Source of the DNA: Bacteroidales bacterium
GTDB lineage: Bacteria; Bacteroidota; Bacteroidia; Bacteroidales; Muribaculaceae
Reading direction: 5' to 3'
NCBI GenBank assembly: GCA_004557195.1
Contig: SFER01000026.1
Location: forward strand, 1-17,402
Length of the DNA stretch: 17,402 bases
Shown here in pieces: positions 7,780 to 15,700 of this stretch. The position numbers were made by a program, and so were the translations under genes. The notes beneath the pieces are model-generated. The model was not told the DNA's origin and ran no database searches. It saw nothing but the letters and a program-made list of their open reading frames with translations. Within the stretch, counting starts at the first letter, position 1. Every line of letters starts with the position of its first letter.

Positions 7780-7803
7780 GTGAAATGTACCAAAATGGAC
7801 TGA
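7780..7803 (-). promoter_or_regulatory. Second copy of the tandem GGTCCATT-type element, next to the promoter
   Basis: Read on the minus strand, this 24-nt stretch matches 5453-5476 at 21 of 24 positions (boxes AGTCCATT and GGTACATT, then TCAC). It ends 8 nt upstream of the -33 TTG of the Cse60-like gene, an activator-like position. It begins at the T tract of the neighbouring terminator. Confidence 0.55.
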
Positions 7804-7833
7804 AAAGCCCTGATTCTTGGTGGGAATCAGGGC
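7803..7833 (-). terminator. Rho-independent terminator of the WG-repeat-like gene
   Basis: The perfect 10-bp stem GCCCTGATTC / GAATCAGGGC (7807-7816 with 7824-7833) has a 7-nt loop. On the minus strand TTTT follows. It lies 45 nt after the stop of the gene at 7878-9791. Confidence 0.78.
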
Positions 7834-7877
7834 GGGTATTGTCAATGCATTGATGATTGAATCATTCCTCGCGGGGA

Positions 7878-9791
7878 TTAGTTGCGCATTACTTTGCGCT
7901 TGTATTCTTGCGAGTGGTCGTCGGGTTCCTGTGCCGGGGTTGCAGGGATGGAGGGGGCGGGCTCGGCTACCGTTTCCTCAACCGGAGCGGGGGCGGCAGG
8001 TTCGGGTTCGGCAGGCGCGGTTTCGATAATCACCGGACGTGTGATTTTCAGGCGTTTGGTGGTGCTGCGCATGATTGTAACCTCCTCGGGAGTGGCAGCC
8101 GATGAGCGTGAGCGTCCTTTGGCAGGGGTGTAATACACTTCGTAGGGGAAAATCACCGGCGGGCAGCCTTGTTCGAGGATTTTCACCGCGATTTTGTTCA
8201 CACCACTTGCGAGTCCGGCAAGGCGGCATTTGTAGGCGGTTTCCGACATTTTCTCCAACTCATATTGGAGCGAGTCTGCCACGATATCCACAGTGGTGTG
8301 GTACACACCATCGCCCGGAAGACGCTCGGCGTTGATTGTAAATGCAAATGTAACGAGTCCCTTATCCACGGTGGTTTGTGCGTCGTCGATTTCGACAACG
8401 AAATATTTGTAGTGCCAAGCCTTCACGTTCAATGGAATAGGAGCCGACTTGAGACCATCGTAGGAGACAACCACCGAATAGTTGATAGGAGTAAGTTCGT
8501 CGGTGATGTTGGCGGGGATGGAGAGCGAGCAGTTGTATTGCACGAAATTGCCTGCGTCGGTGCTACGGCTTGCCTTGGTGGCGATGTCGAGTTCGCAACC
8601 TGCTCCACCGGTAACGTCGAGCATAATGTCGTCGGTACCGATATATGCCGGCATGTCGGCACGGAGAGTAGTTTCAAATTTCTGGTGGCGGAACGGGATG
8701 TCGTCGCCCTTGTTGAGGCGGAAAGTGAAATTTTGACTTTTATCAATCGAAATCATGCCACAGCGACCTTTGAGGCTCACAATCGCCTTATCGTCGAAGC
8801 ATTTAATCACCTTGTCGAATTGAGCAGGGAGCATAGTTTCGCTTCCGGAGAGGATACCCTCAAGGTTGTTTTCGGCGAACACTCTGAGCGAGGATGAAAA
8901 CTCCTTGACCTCGGGTGCTTTGGCTTTATACACTTGTTCGCTGTCGGTGCGTTTCACCGAAAGGAGACGCATCATCTTGTCGAAGCGGAAAGTAACCTGT
9001 CCGAGTTTGCCACATTTGGCAAAGAGGGTGTAAATATTGGTGTCGGGGTCGAGAAGCAGACATTTTTCCACTTCGCCTTCGAGTTTAGCCTGGTCTTTGG
9101 GGTTGAAGATGGCGTTTTTGCTGGCAAAAACCGGGGTGATTGTGCCGTCGGCGCCATTGAAGATATACACCTTCTTTTTAATCACCACCACGCCCTTTTT
9201 CTCGTCGTTGACCGAAGAAGCGAAATCCACTTCATCGGGCTTGAAAAGTTTGTCATTATAAGAGAAAATCACAAGATTTCCAAGCGCATTTATTAGCACG
9301 GGGTATATGTCTTTGAGTTTCTCCTTGTTGAGGTAGGCGTGTCCGGCGGCATAGCCGTTGAAGTAGGGGTAAAGCATAGCGAAGAACTCGTGATTCACCT
9401 CACCGTTTTTGTTAATCAAGCGGTAGATGTTGTTTTGGTTCACCACGAGGTTGCCATGCGAATAAAATGGGTGGTTGTGCGCCACCGTGAAGCCTTCGAG
9501 TGGGATATAAGTGCCGTTGGCTTTATACACACCGGCGATAAAATTGCTCCCTTTCACTTTGGCAACCGCCATCCCCTCGGTGAAAGGCGCTACATCGTTT
9601 TCGGTGGCAAAAAGACGCTTTCCGTCGAGATTCCAGGTTACTTTCATGCCTGCCGAATCGGCTACAATCACACCTGCTTCTGTGTCTAAGTCCATATTGT
9701 CATACTTAGTCGGGATGAGCCATTTTGCCACTTGCCCGCACATGCTCATTGCAATAAAGACACTAAAAATAGATAAAACTACTCTTTTCAT
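7878..9791 (-). CDS. Secreted WG-repeat-like protein of unknown function with Pro/Ala/Glu-rich tail
   Basis: The 637-residue protein has a signal peptide (about 1-19). The N-terminal half (about 25-340) has recurrent short beta units such as 'GMAVAKVKGSNFIAGVYKANG' with later KVYIFNG and GRCGMISIDKS turns; these resemble degenerate WG/KWG repeats. A beta-sandwich-like region follows (about 360-555), and the last 80 residues are basic, then a low-complexity Pro/Ala/Glu tail (EPEPAAPAPVEETVAEPAPS). I do not recognise a catalytic motif. It is a single-gene unit: a consensus promoter at 9909-9938 and a terminator at 7803-7833. It is probably periplasmic or in the outer membrane space. The repeat call is weak; the protein may only be a beta-rich Bacteroidales orphan. 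Confidence 0.75.
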   Translation of the reverse strand: MKRVVLSIFSVFIAMSMCGQVAKWLIPTKYDNMDLDTEAGVIVADSAGMKVTWNLDGKRLFATENDVAPFTEGMAVAKVKGSNFIAGVYKANGTYIPLEGFTVAHNHPFYSHGNLVVNQNNIYRLINKNGEVNHEFFAMLYPYFNGYAAGHAYLNKEKLKDIYPVLINALGNLVIFSYNDKLFKPDEVDFASSVNDEKKGVVVIKKKVYIFNGADGTITPVFASKNAIFNPKDQAKLEGEVEKCLLLDPDTNIYTLFAKCGKLGQVTFRFDKMMRLLSVKRTDSEQVYKAKAPEVKEFSSSLRVFAENNLEGILSGSETMLPAQFDKVIKCFDDKAIVSLKGRCGMISIDKSQNFTFRLNKGDDIPFRHQKFETTLRADMPAYIGTDDIMLDVTGGAGCELDIATKASRSTDAGNFVQYNCSLSIPANITDELTPINYSVVVSYDGLKSAPIPLNVKAWHYKYFVVEIDDAQTTVDKGLVTFAFTINAERLPGDGVYHTTVDIVADSLQYELEKMSETAYKCRLAGLASGVNKIAVKILEQGCPPVIFPYEVYYTPAKGRSRSSAATPEEVTIMRSTTKRLKITRPVIIETAPAEPEPAAPAPVEETVAEPAPSIPATPAQEPDDHSQEYKRKVMRN

Positions 9792-9908
9792 TATTGTTTC
9801 GATTCTAAGATTTTTGTGTTAATTGCCCCTAATGGTAATTGGTAATGCTCGGTTTATCATCCAAATCACGCACCTAATTAAAAAGGGACATTTGATTTAC
9901 ATCCGAGG

Positions 9909-9938
9909 CAAAGGTAGCCAAAAAAACTGAAATTACAA
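9909..9938 (-). promoter_or_regulatory. Promoter of the WG-repeat-like gene
   Basis: On the minus strand TTG (9938-9936), 19 nt, then TACCTTTG (9916-9909), a full consensus match. The leader to ATG 9791 is about 110 nt. Confidence 0.75.
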
Positions 9939-10034
9939 TACAATTCCATTACAAAAATAGTTTTCCCGATTTTTTGCGCCATGAAAGCAACAAAAGAGGC
10001 AGATTTACGTTAATTAATAAATATAATTGTGCCA

Positions 10035-10856
10035 ATGATTCAACAACCGCTTGAAATCAATGTTGACAAGGTGCTGCGCGCCAAGATGCCGCGCTACTAC
10101 CGCTTTGTGCCGCGATTCATTATTTCGTGGCTCGAACGTGTTGTGTGCCAGCGCGAACTCAATGCGATGCTGCGCAAGCACGCCGACAAGACCGGTGTGC
10201 CGTTTGCCCGCGCCATGCTCGACGAGATGCAGGTGGAGGTGGAGGTGCGCGGAGCCGAGAATCTGCCTACCGACGGGCGTAATATCTTCGTGTCAAACCA
10301 TCCGATGGGCGGTCTCGACGGACTTGCGCTCATCTCGTTGCTCGGCGAGCGATACAACGGCAACCTTCGCTTCATTGTCAACGATATTCTCATGGCGGTG
10401 ACGCCGCTCGCTCCGATTTTCCTGCCGGTGAACAAGGTGGGGCGCCAGTCGCGCGAGCGAGCCATGATAATGGACAACGCGCTCAACAGCGATTTCCAGA
10501 TTGCCACATTCCCGGCGGGGCTATGCTCGCGCAACACCCATGGCGATGTGATAGAGGACCTCAAGTGGCAGAAAGCATTTGTCGTTAACGCTGTCGCAAC
10601 CCGGCGCAATGTCGTTCCAATCTACTTCGACGGGCAAAATTCCAACTTTTTTTACCGTTTAAGTAAATTTAGGAGTAAAATAGGATTGAAATTTAACATA
10701 GAAATGATATATTTGCCAAATGAAATGTTGAAATGTCGCGGCAGAAAATTTGTGGTAACAATTGGAAAGCCTATTGAGTGGACCACCTTCGACAATTCTC
10801 GCTCGCCCATTGAGTGGGCTGCCGAAGTGCGCAAGCGGGTCTATTCCTTGAAGTAG
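10035..10856 (+). CDS. glsA: GlsA-type O-acyltransferase (PlsC-like), glycine-lipid synthesis
   Basis: This 273-residue PlsC-family acyltransferase has the acyl-acceptor motif NHPMGGLDG (catalytic His89, Asp95). This is an H-x5-D spacing, against the usual H-x4-D, and to my knowledge is normal for the Bacteroidetes branch. It also has FPAG (159-162) in place of FPEG. In Bacteroides, GlsA adds the ester-linked second acyl chain to N-acylglycine made by GlsB; the neighbouring gene here is GlsB-like, which supports the call. It acts at the inner membrane with acyl-ACP. ATG 10035 is preferred to the in-frame GTG at 10029, which lies in a -7-like box. The 3' part (about 10640-10760) turns sharply AT-rich and contains an internal promoter. 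The donor and acceptor amino acid cannot be read from the sequence. Confidence 0.82.
   Translation: MIQQPLEINVDKVLRAKMPRYYRFVPRFIISWLERVVCQRELNAMLRKHADKTGVPFARAMLDEMQVEVEVRGAENLPTDGRNIFVSNHPMGGLDGLALISLLGERYNGNLRFIVNDILMAVTPLAPIFLPVNKVGRQSRERAMIMDNALNSDFQIATFPAGLCSRNTHGDVIEDLKWQKAFVVNAVATRRNVVPIYFDGQNSNFFYRLSKFRSKIGLKFNIEMIYLPNEMLKCRGRKFVVTIGKPIEWTTFDNSRSPIEWAAEVRKRVYSLK
10686..10715 (+). promoter_or_regulatory. Internal promoter within glsA
   Basis: TTG (10686-10688), 19 nt, TATATTTG (10708-10715): both boxes and spacing fit the consensus. It lies in an AT-rich island in an otherwise GC-richer coding region. Transcription from about 10722 would serve glsB and the genes after it. Confidence 0.6.
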
Positions 10857-10878
10857 AAACAGCAACTTTCGATTAAAA

Positions 10879-11832
10879 ATGGAGAATATTATCGATAAAA
10901 TAGATACACAACTAATAGAAAAAGAACTCACAAAGGAGAGTTTTCTACGCAATACCAACAAGGGCGGCAACCAAATCTATGTGGTTGATTCCGAGTCGGC
11001 ACCCAACATTATGCTCGAGATAGGGCGCTTGCGCGAGTTGGCGTTTCGCGCAGCCGGTGGCGGCACCGGGAAGGCGTGCGACATAGATATGTTCGACACC
11101 ATGACACCGCCATGCCGGCAGTTGATAGTGTGGAATCCGGTGGAGCGCGAGATAATCGGCGGCTATCGCTTCCTCTTGGGGGAGTATATGCATTTCGACG
11201 CCCCTTGCGTGCCGCGAATCGCCACTTCGCACATGTTCCGCTTCTCGCAGCAATTTGTCGAGGAATACCTTCCATACACAATCGAACTCGGGCGCTCGTT
11301 TGTAACCATCGACTATCAGGCGTCGCGCCTCGGCTCCAAGTGTATATACGCTCTCGACAACCTCTGGGACGGGCTTGGCGCGCTCACAATCGTGTATCCC
11401 CACATCAAATACATGTTTGGGAAATTCACCATGTATCCCAACTATCCCGGTTGCTACCGCGACATGATTCTCTATTTCCTGAATCTCTATTTCCATGACG
11501 ATAAGCATCTTGTACAACCCATTGAGCCGCTGGAGACCAATCCCGACATCTCGGTGCTGAAGAGCATTTTCAGCGGCAACGATTTCAAGGAGGACTACAA
11601 GACGCTCCACACCACCATCCGTAACGCCGGAATCAATATTCCGCCACTTGTGAATGCCTACATGGGGCTTTCGCCATCGATGAAATTCTTCGGCACCGCA
11701 ATCAACCGCGAGTTTGGCGATGTGGAGGAGAGTGGAATACTCATCTCTATCGACGATATCTTTGAGGAGAAAAAGAGCCGTCATATCGACACCTACGAAA
11801 AACAATGCATAGCGTGCAGCGACAAATATTAA
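10879..11832 (+). CDS. glsB: GlsB-type N-acyltransferase (OlsB/GNAT-like), glycine-lipid synthesis
   Basis: The 317-residue protein has the layout of the OlsB-like ('hemolysin') acyltransferases: 'IGRLRELAFR' (48-57), the core strands 'LIVWNPVEREIIGGYRFLLG' (82-101), 'ELGRSFV' (136-142) and GLGALTIVYP (165-174). GlsB N-acylates glycine with an acyl group from ACP, the first committed step of the amino-acid lipids that GlsA then completes. It starts 22 nt after glsA stops and overlaps the Wzi-like gene by 28 nt, so all are one operon. The order glsA then glsB is the reverse of the reaction order. Substrate choice (glycine, serine-glycine or ornithine) is not visible. Confidence 0.82.
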   Translation: MENIIDKIDTQLIEKELTKESFLRNTNKGGNQIYVVDSESAPNIMLEIGRLRELAFRAAGGGTGKACDIDMFDTMTPPCRQLIVWNPVEREIIGGYRFLLGEYMHFDAPCVPRIATSHMFRFSQQFVEEYLPYTIELGRSFVTIDYQASRLGSKCIYALDNLWDGLGALTIVYPHIKYMFGKFTMYPNYPGCYRDMILYFLNLYFHDDKHLVQPIEPLETNPDISVLKSIFSGNDFKEDYKTLHTTIRNAGINIPPLVNAYMGLSPSMKFFGTAINREFGDVEESGILISIDDIFEEKKSRHIDTYEKQCIACSDKY

Positions 11833-13331
11833 CCCTTGTCGTCTCTCTTGCGGCAATGGTTGCAGCGGCGCAAGTGAGCATCGACTACAGCGTGGGATTG
11901 CTCTGCAATGCCGGCAAGGGGAATTTTGCGCCCTATTACATTGCCTCCAATAGCGGCGGAGTGGCTACAAGCGCCTCGTCGGGGCTTCTGCGCGCCGGTG
12001 CCTTCATCCCCATGGACTACAACCGCCGATTCAGCTTTGCCGCGGGCATCGACTTGGTGGGCGGTGCTGCCAAGGGGGTGGATTACCTCACCGACAACGG
12101 CACCGTGAGCCTCAAGCCGTCGAGTTTCTTTATCCAGCAGGCGTATGCCGAAATCAAATACCGCCGGGTGTTCCTCTCGGTGGGGATGAAGGAGCGCAAT
12201 TCGTTTCTCCACAATCCGCGGCTCTCGAGCGGCGATTTTGTCGAGGGAAACAACGCGCGCCCCATCCCGCAGGTGCGGCTCGGCTTTATCGACTTCGTTG
12301 ATGTGCCGTTTACCAACTACTGGCTACAGATTCAAGCCGAATACTCCTTTGGCAAATCCACCGATTCAAAGTGGCTGCGCAATCACATCTGCTCGCGCAA
12401 CAACCTCGGGCTCACCACCGGGTGGTTCTACAGCTATAAGCGCTTCTTCTTCCGCTCCGACCCGGCAATGCCATTCTCGGTAACCGTGGGAATGCAGAAC
12501 GCAGTGCAGATTGGGGGCGATTACACCTATCTATACTACGGATATGTCGAGAATCCGGTAGCCAAGAAGCTCAAACTCACTTTCAAATCGTTTCTCCACA
12601 CCATCATCCCCTCGTCGGGCAACGCTCCCGGCAATGCCGAGTACTACGATGGCAATTCCATCGGCTCGTGGGACTTCCTGGCGCGCTACCGCCTCCCCTC
12701 GGGCAACTGCATCAAGGCTTACTTCCAATTCCCGTTTGAGGACGGCTCCGGAATCGGCAAACTCAATGGCTTCGACGGGGTGTATGGCATTGAATACAGC
12801 AGCGAATCGCGCTCGGCGGTGAGTGGTGCGGTGTTTGAGTATATTGACTTCCGAAACCAAAGCGGACCGTTGCACTATGCCGCCGGAATGGTAACCGGAG
12901 CCGCAGGGCTTGGCTCGGCAACCGGTGCTGACGATTATTACAATAATTTCCAATACAACGGCTATATGCACCACGGCATGGCTATAGGCTCGCCGTTTAT
13001 CAAATCGACAATCTACAACACCGATGGTTACATGCGCATAGCCGACAACCGCATTGTGGGATTCCACTTCGGTCTATCGGGCTATCTCTCGCAGAAAGTG
13101 GACTATCGCGCGCTGTTTTCCTACCGCCGCTCCCTGGGCACCCCAATCGTGCCTGCCGTTGAGCGACGCACCGATGCCTCGATGCTCCTTGAGGCAAATT
13201 GCCGCGATATCTTCACCTCGGGGCTTTCGCTCAACGCCAAAATCGCTTTCGACAGCGGCTCGCTCTATGGCGACAATTTCGGTGCCATGATTGGAATCAA
13301 CTATTCAGGAAATCTATCTTTCGGCAAATGA
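11805..13331 (+). CDS. Wzi-family outer-membrane beta-barrel
   Basis: The 508-residue protein has a signal peptide (about 1-22, cut near AAA/Q) and then alternating amphipathic beta-strands throughout, with aromatic belts such as 'YLYYGYV' and 'FLARYRLPSG'. It resembles the Bacteroidetes 'capsule assembly Wzi' family. In Escherichia coli, Wzi is an outer-membrane lectin that ties capsule to the surface; here the substrate is unknown. No capsule genes are in the window, so the capsule role is only by family name. It ends GNLSFGK rather than with the usual terminal aromatic residue. The start overlaps glsB by 28 nt and the stop overlaps the next start (ATGA at 13328-13331), which shows tight coupling. 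Confidence 0.82.
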   Translation: MHSVQRQILTLVVSLAAMVAAAQVSIDYSVGLLCNAGKGNFAPYYIASNSGGVATSASSGLLRAGAFIPMDYNRRFSFAAGIDLVGGAAKGVDYLTDNGTVSLKPSSFFIQQAYAEIKYRRVFLSVGMKERNSFLHNPRLSSGDFVEGNNARPIPQVRLGFIDFVDVPFTNYWLQIQAEYSFGKSTDSKWLRNHICSRNNLGLTTGWFYSYKRFFFRSDPAMPFSVTVGMQNAVQIGGDYTYLYYGYVENPVAKKLKLTFKSFLHTIIPSSGNAPGNAEYYDGNSIGSWDFLARYRLPSGNCIKAYFQFPFEDGSGIGKLNGFDGVYGIEYSSESRSAVSGAVFEYIDFRNQSGPLHYAAGMVTGAAGLGSATGADDYYNNFQYNGYMHHGMAIGSPFIKSTIYNTDGYMRIADNRIVGFHFGLSGYLSQKVDYRALFSYRRSLGTPIVPAVERRTDASMLLEANCRDIFTSGLSLNAKIAFDSGSLYGDNFGAMIGINYSGNLSFGK

Positions 13332-13777
13332 AAAGAATAACCCACATATTGATTCTCATTGCGATGCTCCTCGCCACAGGATGTACTCACAACAACGGCG
13401 ATATAGGGCATCTTTTCGGCACCTGGAAGGTTACCGAAGCGACGGTGAACGACAGCCGATGCGATTTCGAGGGGAACACCCTGTTTTTCGCTTTTCAGAA
13501 CAATGTTGTCGGCGTCCATGCCACCCGAGCCGACCACCCCTATGTCGATAACTGGCATTATGGCAAATTCTATTACATCGAGGAAACCATCGACTACAAG
13601 AAATGCGAGACACTTGTGCTCGACTATTCTGCCGCCGCCGACTTTTTCCCGTCTTTCATCCCGCTCGACAATGAACCCAACAAAATGCGCATTCTCTCGC
13701 AGTCGCCGGGGTGGATGCGATGGTCGATGGTGCGAAACTCATGCACCTATGTCTTCACCTTGCAAAAGTGGAACTAA
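13328..13777 (+). CDS. Small lipoprotein, possibly lipocalin-like
   Basis: The 149-residue protein has a type II signal ending in LATGC (Cys19), then 'HLFGTWKVTEATVND', a start typical of lipocalin-like proteins of Bacteroidales, and beta-rich remainder to WRWS-type strands (GWMRWSMVRNSCTYVFTLQK). ATG 13328 shares ATGA with the Wzi-like stop; the reading frame is open further upstream, but only this start gives a lipoprotein signal. Given its place between the barrel and rpoN it may be an accessory to the barrel, which is inference. The lipocalin label rests on the GTWKV start and overall size only. Confidence 0.75.
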   Translation: MKRITHILILIAMLLATGCTHNNGDIGHLFGTWKVTEATVNDSRCDFEGNTLFFAFQNNVVGVHATRADHPYVDNWHYGKFYYIEETIDYKKCETLVLDYSAAADFFPSFIPLDNEPNKMRILSQSPGWMRWSMVRNSCTYVFTLQKWN

Positions 13778-13789
13778 TCACAATTGATT

Positions 13790-15253
13790 ATGGCAGAAGA
13801 ACTAAAACTCACCAACGAACAGCGCCTCATGCAACGGCTATCACCGCTGCAGGCACAATATGTGAGCCTCGTGGAGATGAACCGCGCCGAAATCGAGGAG
13901 AAGGTGCGCAACGAAATCGACGACAACCCGGCTCTCGAGGTGAAAGACTCCTCGGATAACGACCTCCCCCTCGCTGCCGACAACCGCGACGAGGACGGCG
14001 ACACTTTCAACGAGAGCGCGGAGCAGATGCAACTCGCCGATTATCGCGACGAAGACGATATCCCTTACTACCGCACAAACATCTCCAACTCCAGCCCCGA
14101 CGATGAGCAGCGCGAAGCCGTCGTGGTGGCAGAATCGTCGATTATCGACTTCTTGAACGACCAGATTGCCGAGCGCGATCTCTCGCCGCGGCAACAGGCT
14201 ATCGCAAAATATATCATCGGCAATATCGACGACAATGGCTATCTCCAACGCTCCATCGAGGAAATCTGCGACGACCTGGTGTTCCAGATGGGGATGGATG
14301 TGAGCGACAACGATGTGAAGGAGGTGCTCCAGATGGTCCACGACCTTGAGCCCGCCGGTATCGCCGCCGCCGACCTCCGCGAGTGTCTCCTCCTCCAACT
14401 CGAGCGACGCACCGCCGAGCCTGCCAGCCTGCTAGCCTACCAAATCATCGACCGCCACTTCGACGAGTTCTCCAAAAAGCATTTCGCCCGCATCATGTCG
14501 GCTCTCAACGCCGATGAGTCGCTGTTCCGCGAGGCTATCGACTGCATCCGCTCGCTCAATCCCAAGCCGGGCAGCGCTATCAGCGGTTCGTCGGGCGAGA
14601 CCCACTCCCAGCAGATTATCCCCGATTTCACGGTCGAAATCGATGGCGACACCCTCATCCTCACCCTCGTCAACGACATCCCCGAGCTCCAAATCGAGGA
14701 GAGTTTCTCTCGAATGTATTCCGAAACTCCTTCCAAAAGCGAAAACCGCAAGCAAGCCGAGGCTGCCGCTTTTGTCCGCCAGAAATACGAGGCGGCTTCC
14801 AATTTCATCCGCATCCTCCGCCAGCGCCAGGAGACCCTCTATTCTACCATGGCGGCTATCGTGAAGATTCAAAACGATTTCTTCTTCACCGGCGACGAGA
14901 ACGAACTCAAGCCTATGCGCCTCAAGGATATCCAAGACATCACCGGGCGCGACCTCTCTATTATTTCGCGTGCCACCACCAATAAATATGTGAGCACGCA
15001 GTGGGGTATTTTCCCCCTCAAATTCTTCTTCATCGACTCTCGCACCCGCGGCGATGGCGATGAACTCTCCTCGCGCGAACTTCTCGCCATGCTCAAACAG
15101 ATTATCGATGAGGAGGACAAGAAAAAGCCCCTCAACGACGAGCAACTCTGCGCTATCCTCAAGGAGCGCGGCTATGAAGTGGCTCGCCGCACCGTGGCGA
15201 AATATCGCGAGAAACTCGAAATTCCTATCGCAAGGCTTCGCCGCGAGCCATAA
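13790..15253 (+). CDS. rpoN: RNA polymerase sigma-54 factor
   Basis: The 487-residue protein has all parts of sigma-54. Region I is at the start (QRLSPLQAQYVSLVEMNRAE, 12-34, and the DDNPALE end), followed by an acidic linker (50-110), the core-binding domain (about 115-310), a helix-turn-helix (about 378-401) and the RpoN box ARRTVAKYRE (465-474), which contacts the -24 promoter element. It directs core polymerase to -24/-12 promoters and needs an ATP-driven activator; none is visible in the window. The start is ATG 13790; the in-frame TTG at 13784 is not needed. It lies 12 nt after the small lipoprotein and is the last gene of the envelope operon. No clear terminator follows. Confidence 0.95.
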   Translation: MAEELKLTNEQRLMQRLSPLQAQYVSLVEMNRAEIEEKVRNEIDDNPALEVKDSSDNDLPLAADNRDEDGDTFNESAEQMQLADYRDEDDIPYYRTNISNSSPDDEQREAVVVAESSIIDFLNDQIAERDLSPRQQAIAKYIIGNIDDNGYLQRSIEEICDDLVFQMGMDVSDNDVKEVLQMVHDLEPAGIAAADLRECLLLQLERRTAEPASLLAYQIIDRHFDEFSKKHFARIMSALNADESLFREAIDCIRSLNPKPGSAISGSSGETHSQQIIPDFTVEIDGDTLILTLVNDIPELQIEESFSRMYSETPSKSENRKQAEAAAFVRQKYEAASNFIRILRQRQETLYSTMAAIVKIQNDFFFTGDENELKPMRLKDIQDITGRDLSIISRATTNKYVSTQWGIFPLKFFFIDSRTRGDGDELSSRELLAMLKQIIDEEDKKKPLNDEQLCAILKERGYEVARRTVAKYREKLEIPIARLRREP

Positions 15254-15372
15254 CCCCTCATTGCCGCGGTCAATTCTTTACGACACTGCAAAATTACGCC
15301 GTGCCGCAACTTTTTGCGTGCATTCCGCGCCATTCCGCGCGTTTTAACCGAATTTAAGTGTGTTTTACGTAT

Positions 15373-15380
15373 TATCTTTG
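15373..15380 (+). promoter_or_regulatory. -7 box (TATCTTTG) of unknown target
   Basis: TATCTTTG matches TAnnTTTG and is followed by TGCCGT, as in the promoter at 15797. No TTG lies at the -33 distance. No protein gene follows within 600 nt, so a non-coding transcript or a dead element is possible. Confidence 0.4.
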
Positions 15381-15381
15381 T

Positions 15382-15549
15382 GCCGTGGCTCGCAATGGGG
15401 TAGTGGAGCGTACCTTTGGCACGCCTTCTGTGTGGGCGTTTTCGATCCTGGCACAACTTCGTAAGTGCCAGGTTATGAATAGTTTAGCCGCTTTGCGGCA
15501 AGGTTGTGCAGCGCAGTGGCGAGCATCACGAGCGCCGTGGCTCGCAATG
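15382..15549 (+). repeat. 16-bp direct repeat GCCGTGGCTCGCAATG, two copies
   Basis: Identical copies at 15382-15397 and 15534-15549, 152 bp apart. The second copy is followed by the 9-bp tandem array. The duplication suggests that the region is built from a repeated module. Confidence 0.7.
15447..15472 (+). other. Perfect 8-bp hairpin in the intergenic region
   Basis: CCTGGCAC / GTGCCAGG (15447-15454 with 15465-15472), 10-nt loop, no T tract after it. A second small hairpin, GCCGC-TTT-GCGGC, lies at 15487-15499. Confidence 0.6.
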
Positions 15550-15566
15550 AGGTCGCCGGATATGTG

Positions 15567-15611
15567 TCGGACCAGTCGGACCGGTCGGACCGGTCGGACG
15601 AGTCAGACAAA
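15567..15611 (+). repeat. 9-bp tandem repeat TCGGACCGG, five units
   Basis: Units are TCGGACCAG, TCGGACCGG, TCGGACCGG, TCGGACGAG and a decayed TCAGACAAA. On the minus strand it would read as Ser-Asp-Arg triplets. Units decay toward the right edge, as expected for a replication-slippage array. Confidence 0.8.
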
Positions 15612-15672
15612 GCGCAGGGGATCGGCGCTTGCCTCCACACTGCGTGCCGAAGGTGCGCTCTTGCTACAAGAT

Positions 15673-15700
15673 GATTACCATTGGTTATCACCATTTTTTT
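15673..15700 (+). terminator. Weak terminator-like hairpin
   Basis: GATTACC / GGTTATC (one mismatch, 3-nt loop) is followed after 4 nt by TTTTTTT. It could end a transcript of about 310 nt from the box at 15373. Stability is low, so the call is tentative. Confidence 0.3.

Noticed and set aside
7842..7853. 12-bp palindrome TCAATGCATTGA
   Set aside because: It lies between the stop and terminator of the WG-repeat-like gene, has no second copy here and no promoter near it.
10945..11856. 303-codon minus-strand frame opposite glsB
   Set aside because: It is the mirror of a gene with clear acyltransferase motifs; long antisense frames are common in GC-richer coding DNA.
15411..15432. TGGCACG-like -24 element that could be a sigma-54 promoter after rpoN
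   Set aside because: The -12 position reads CTGT where TTGC is needed; the obligatory GC is missing.
15473..15694. 73-codon minus-strand frame with Ser-Asp-Arg triplets
   Set aside because: The triplets come from the same 9-bp array and no promoter or family pattern supports it.
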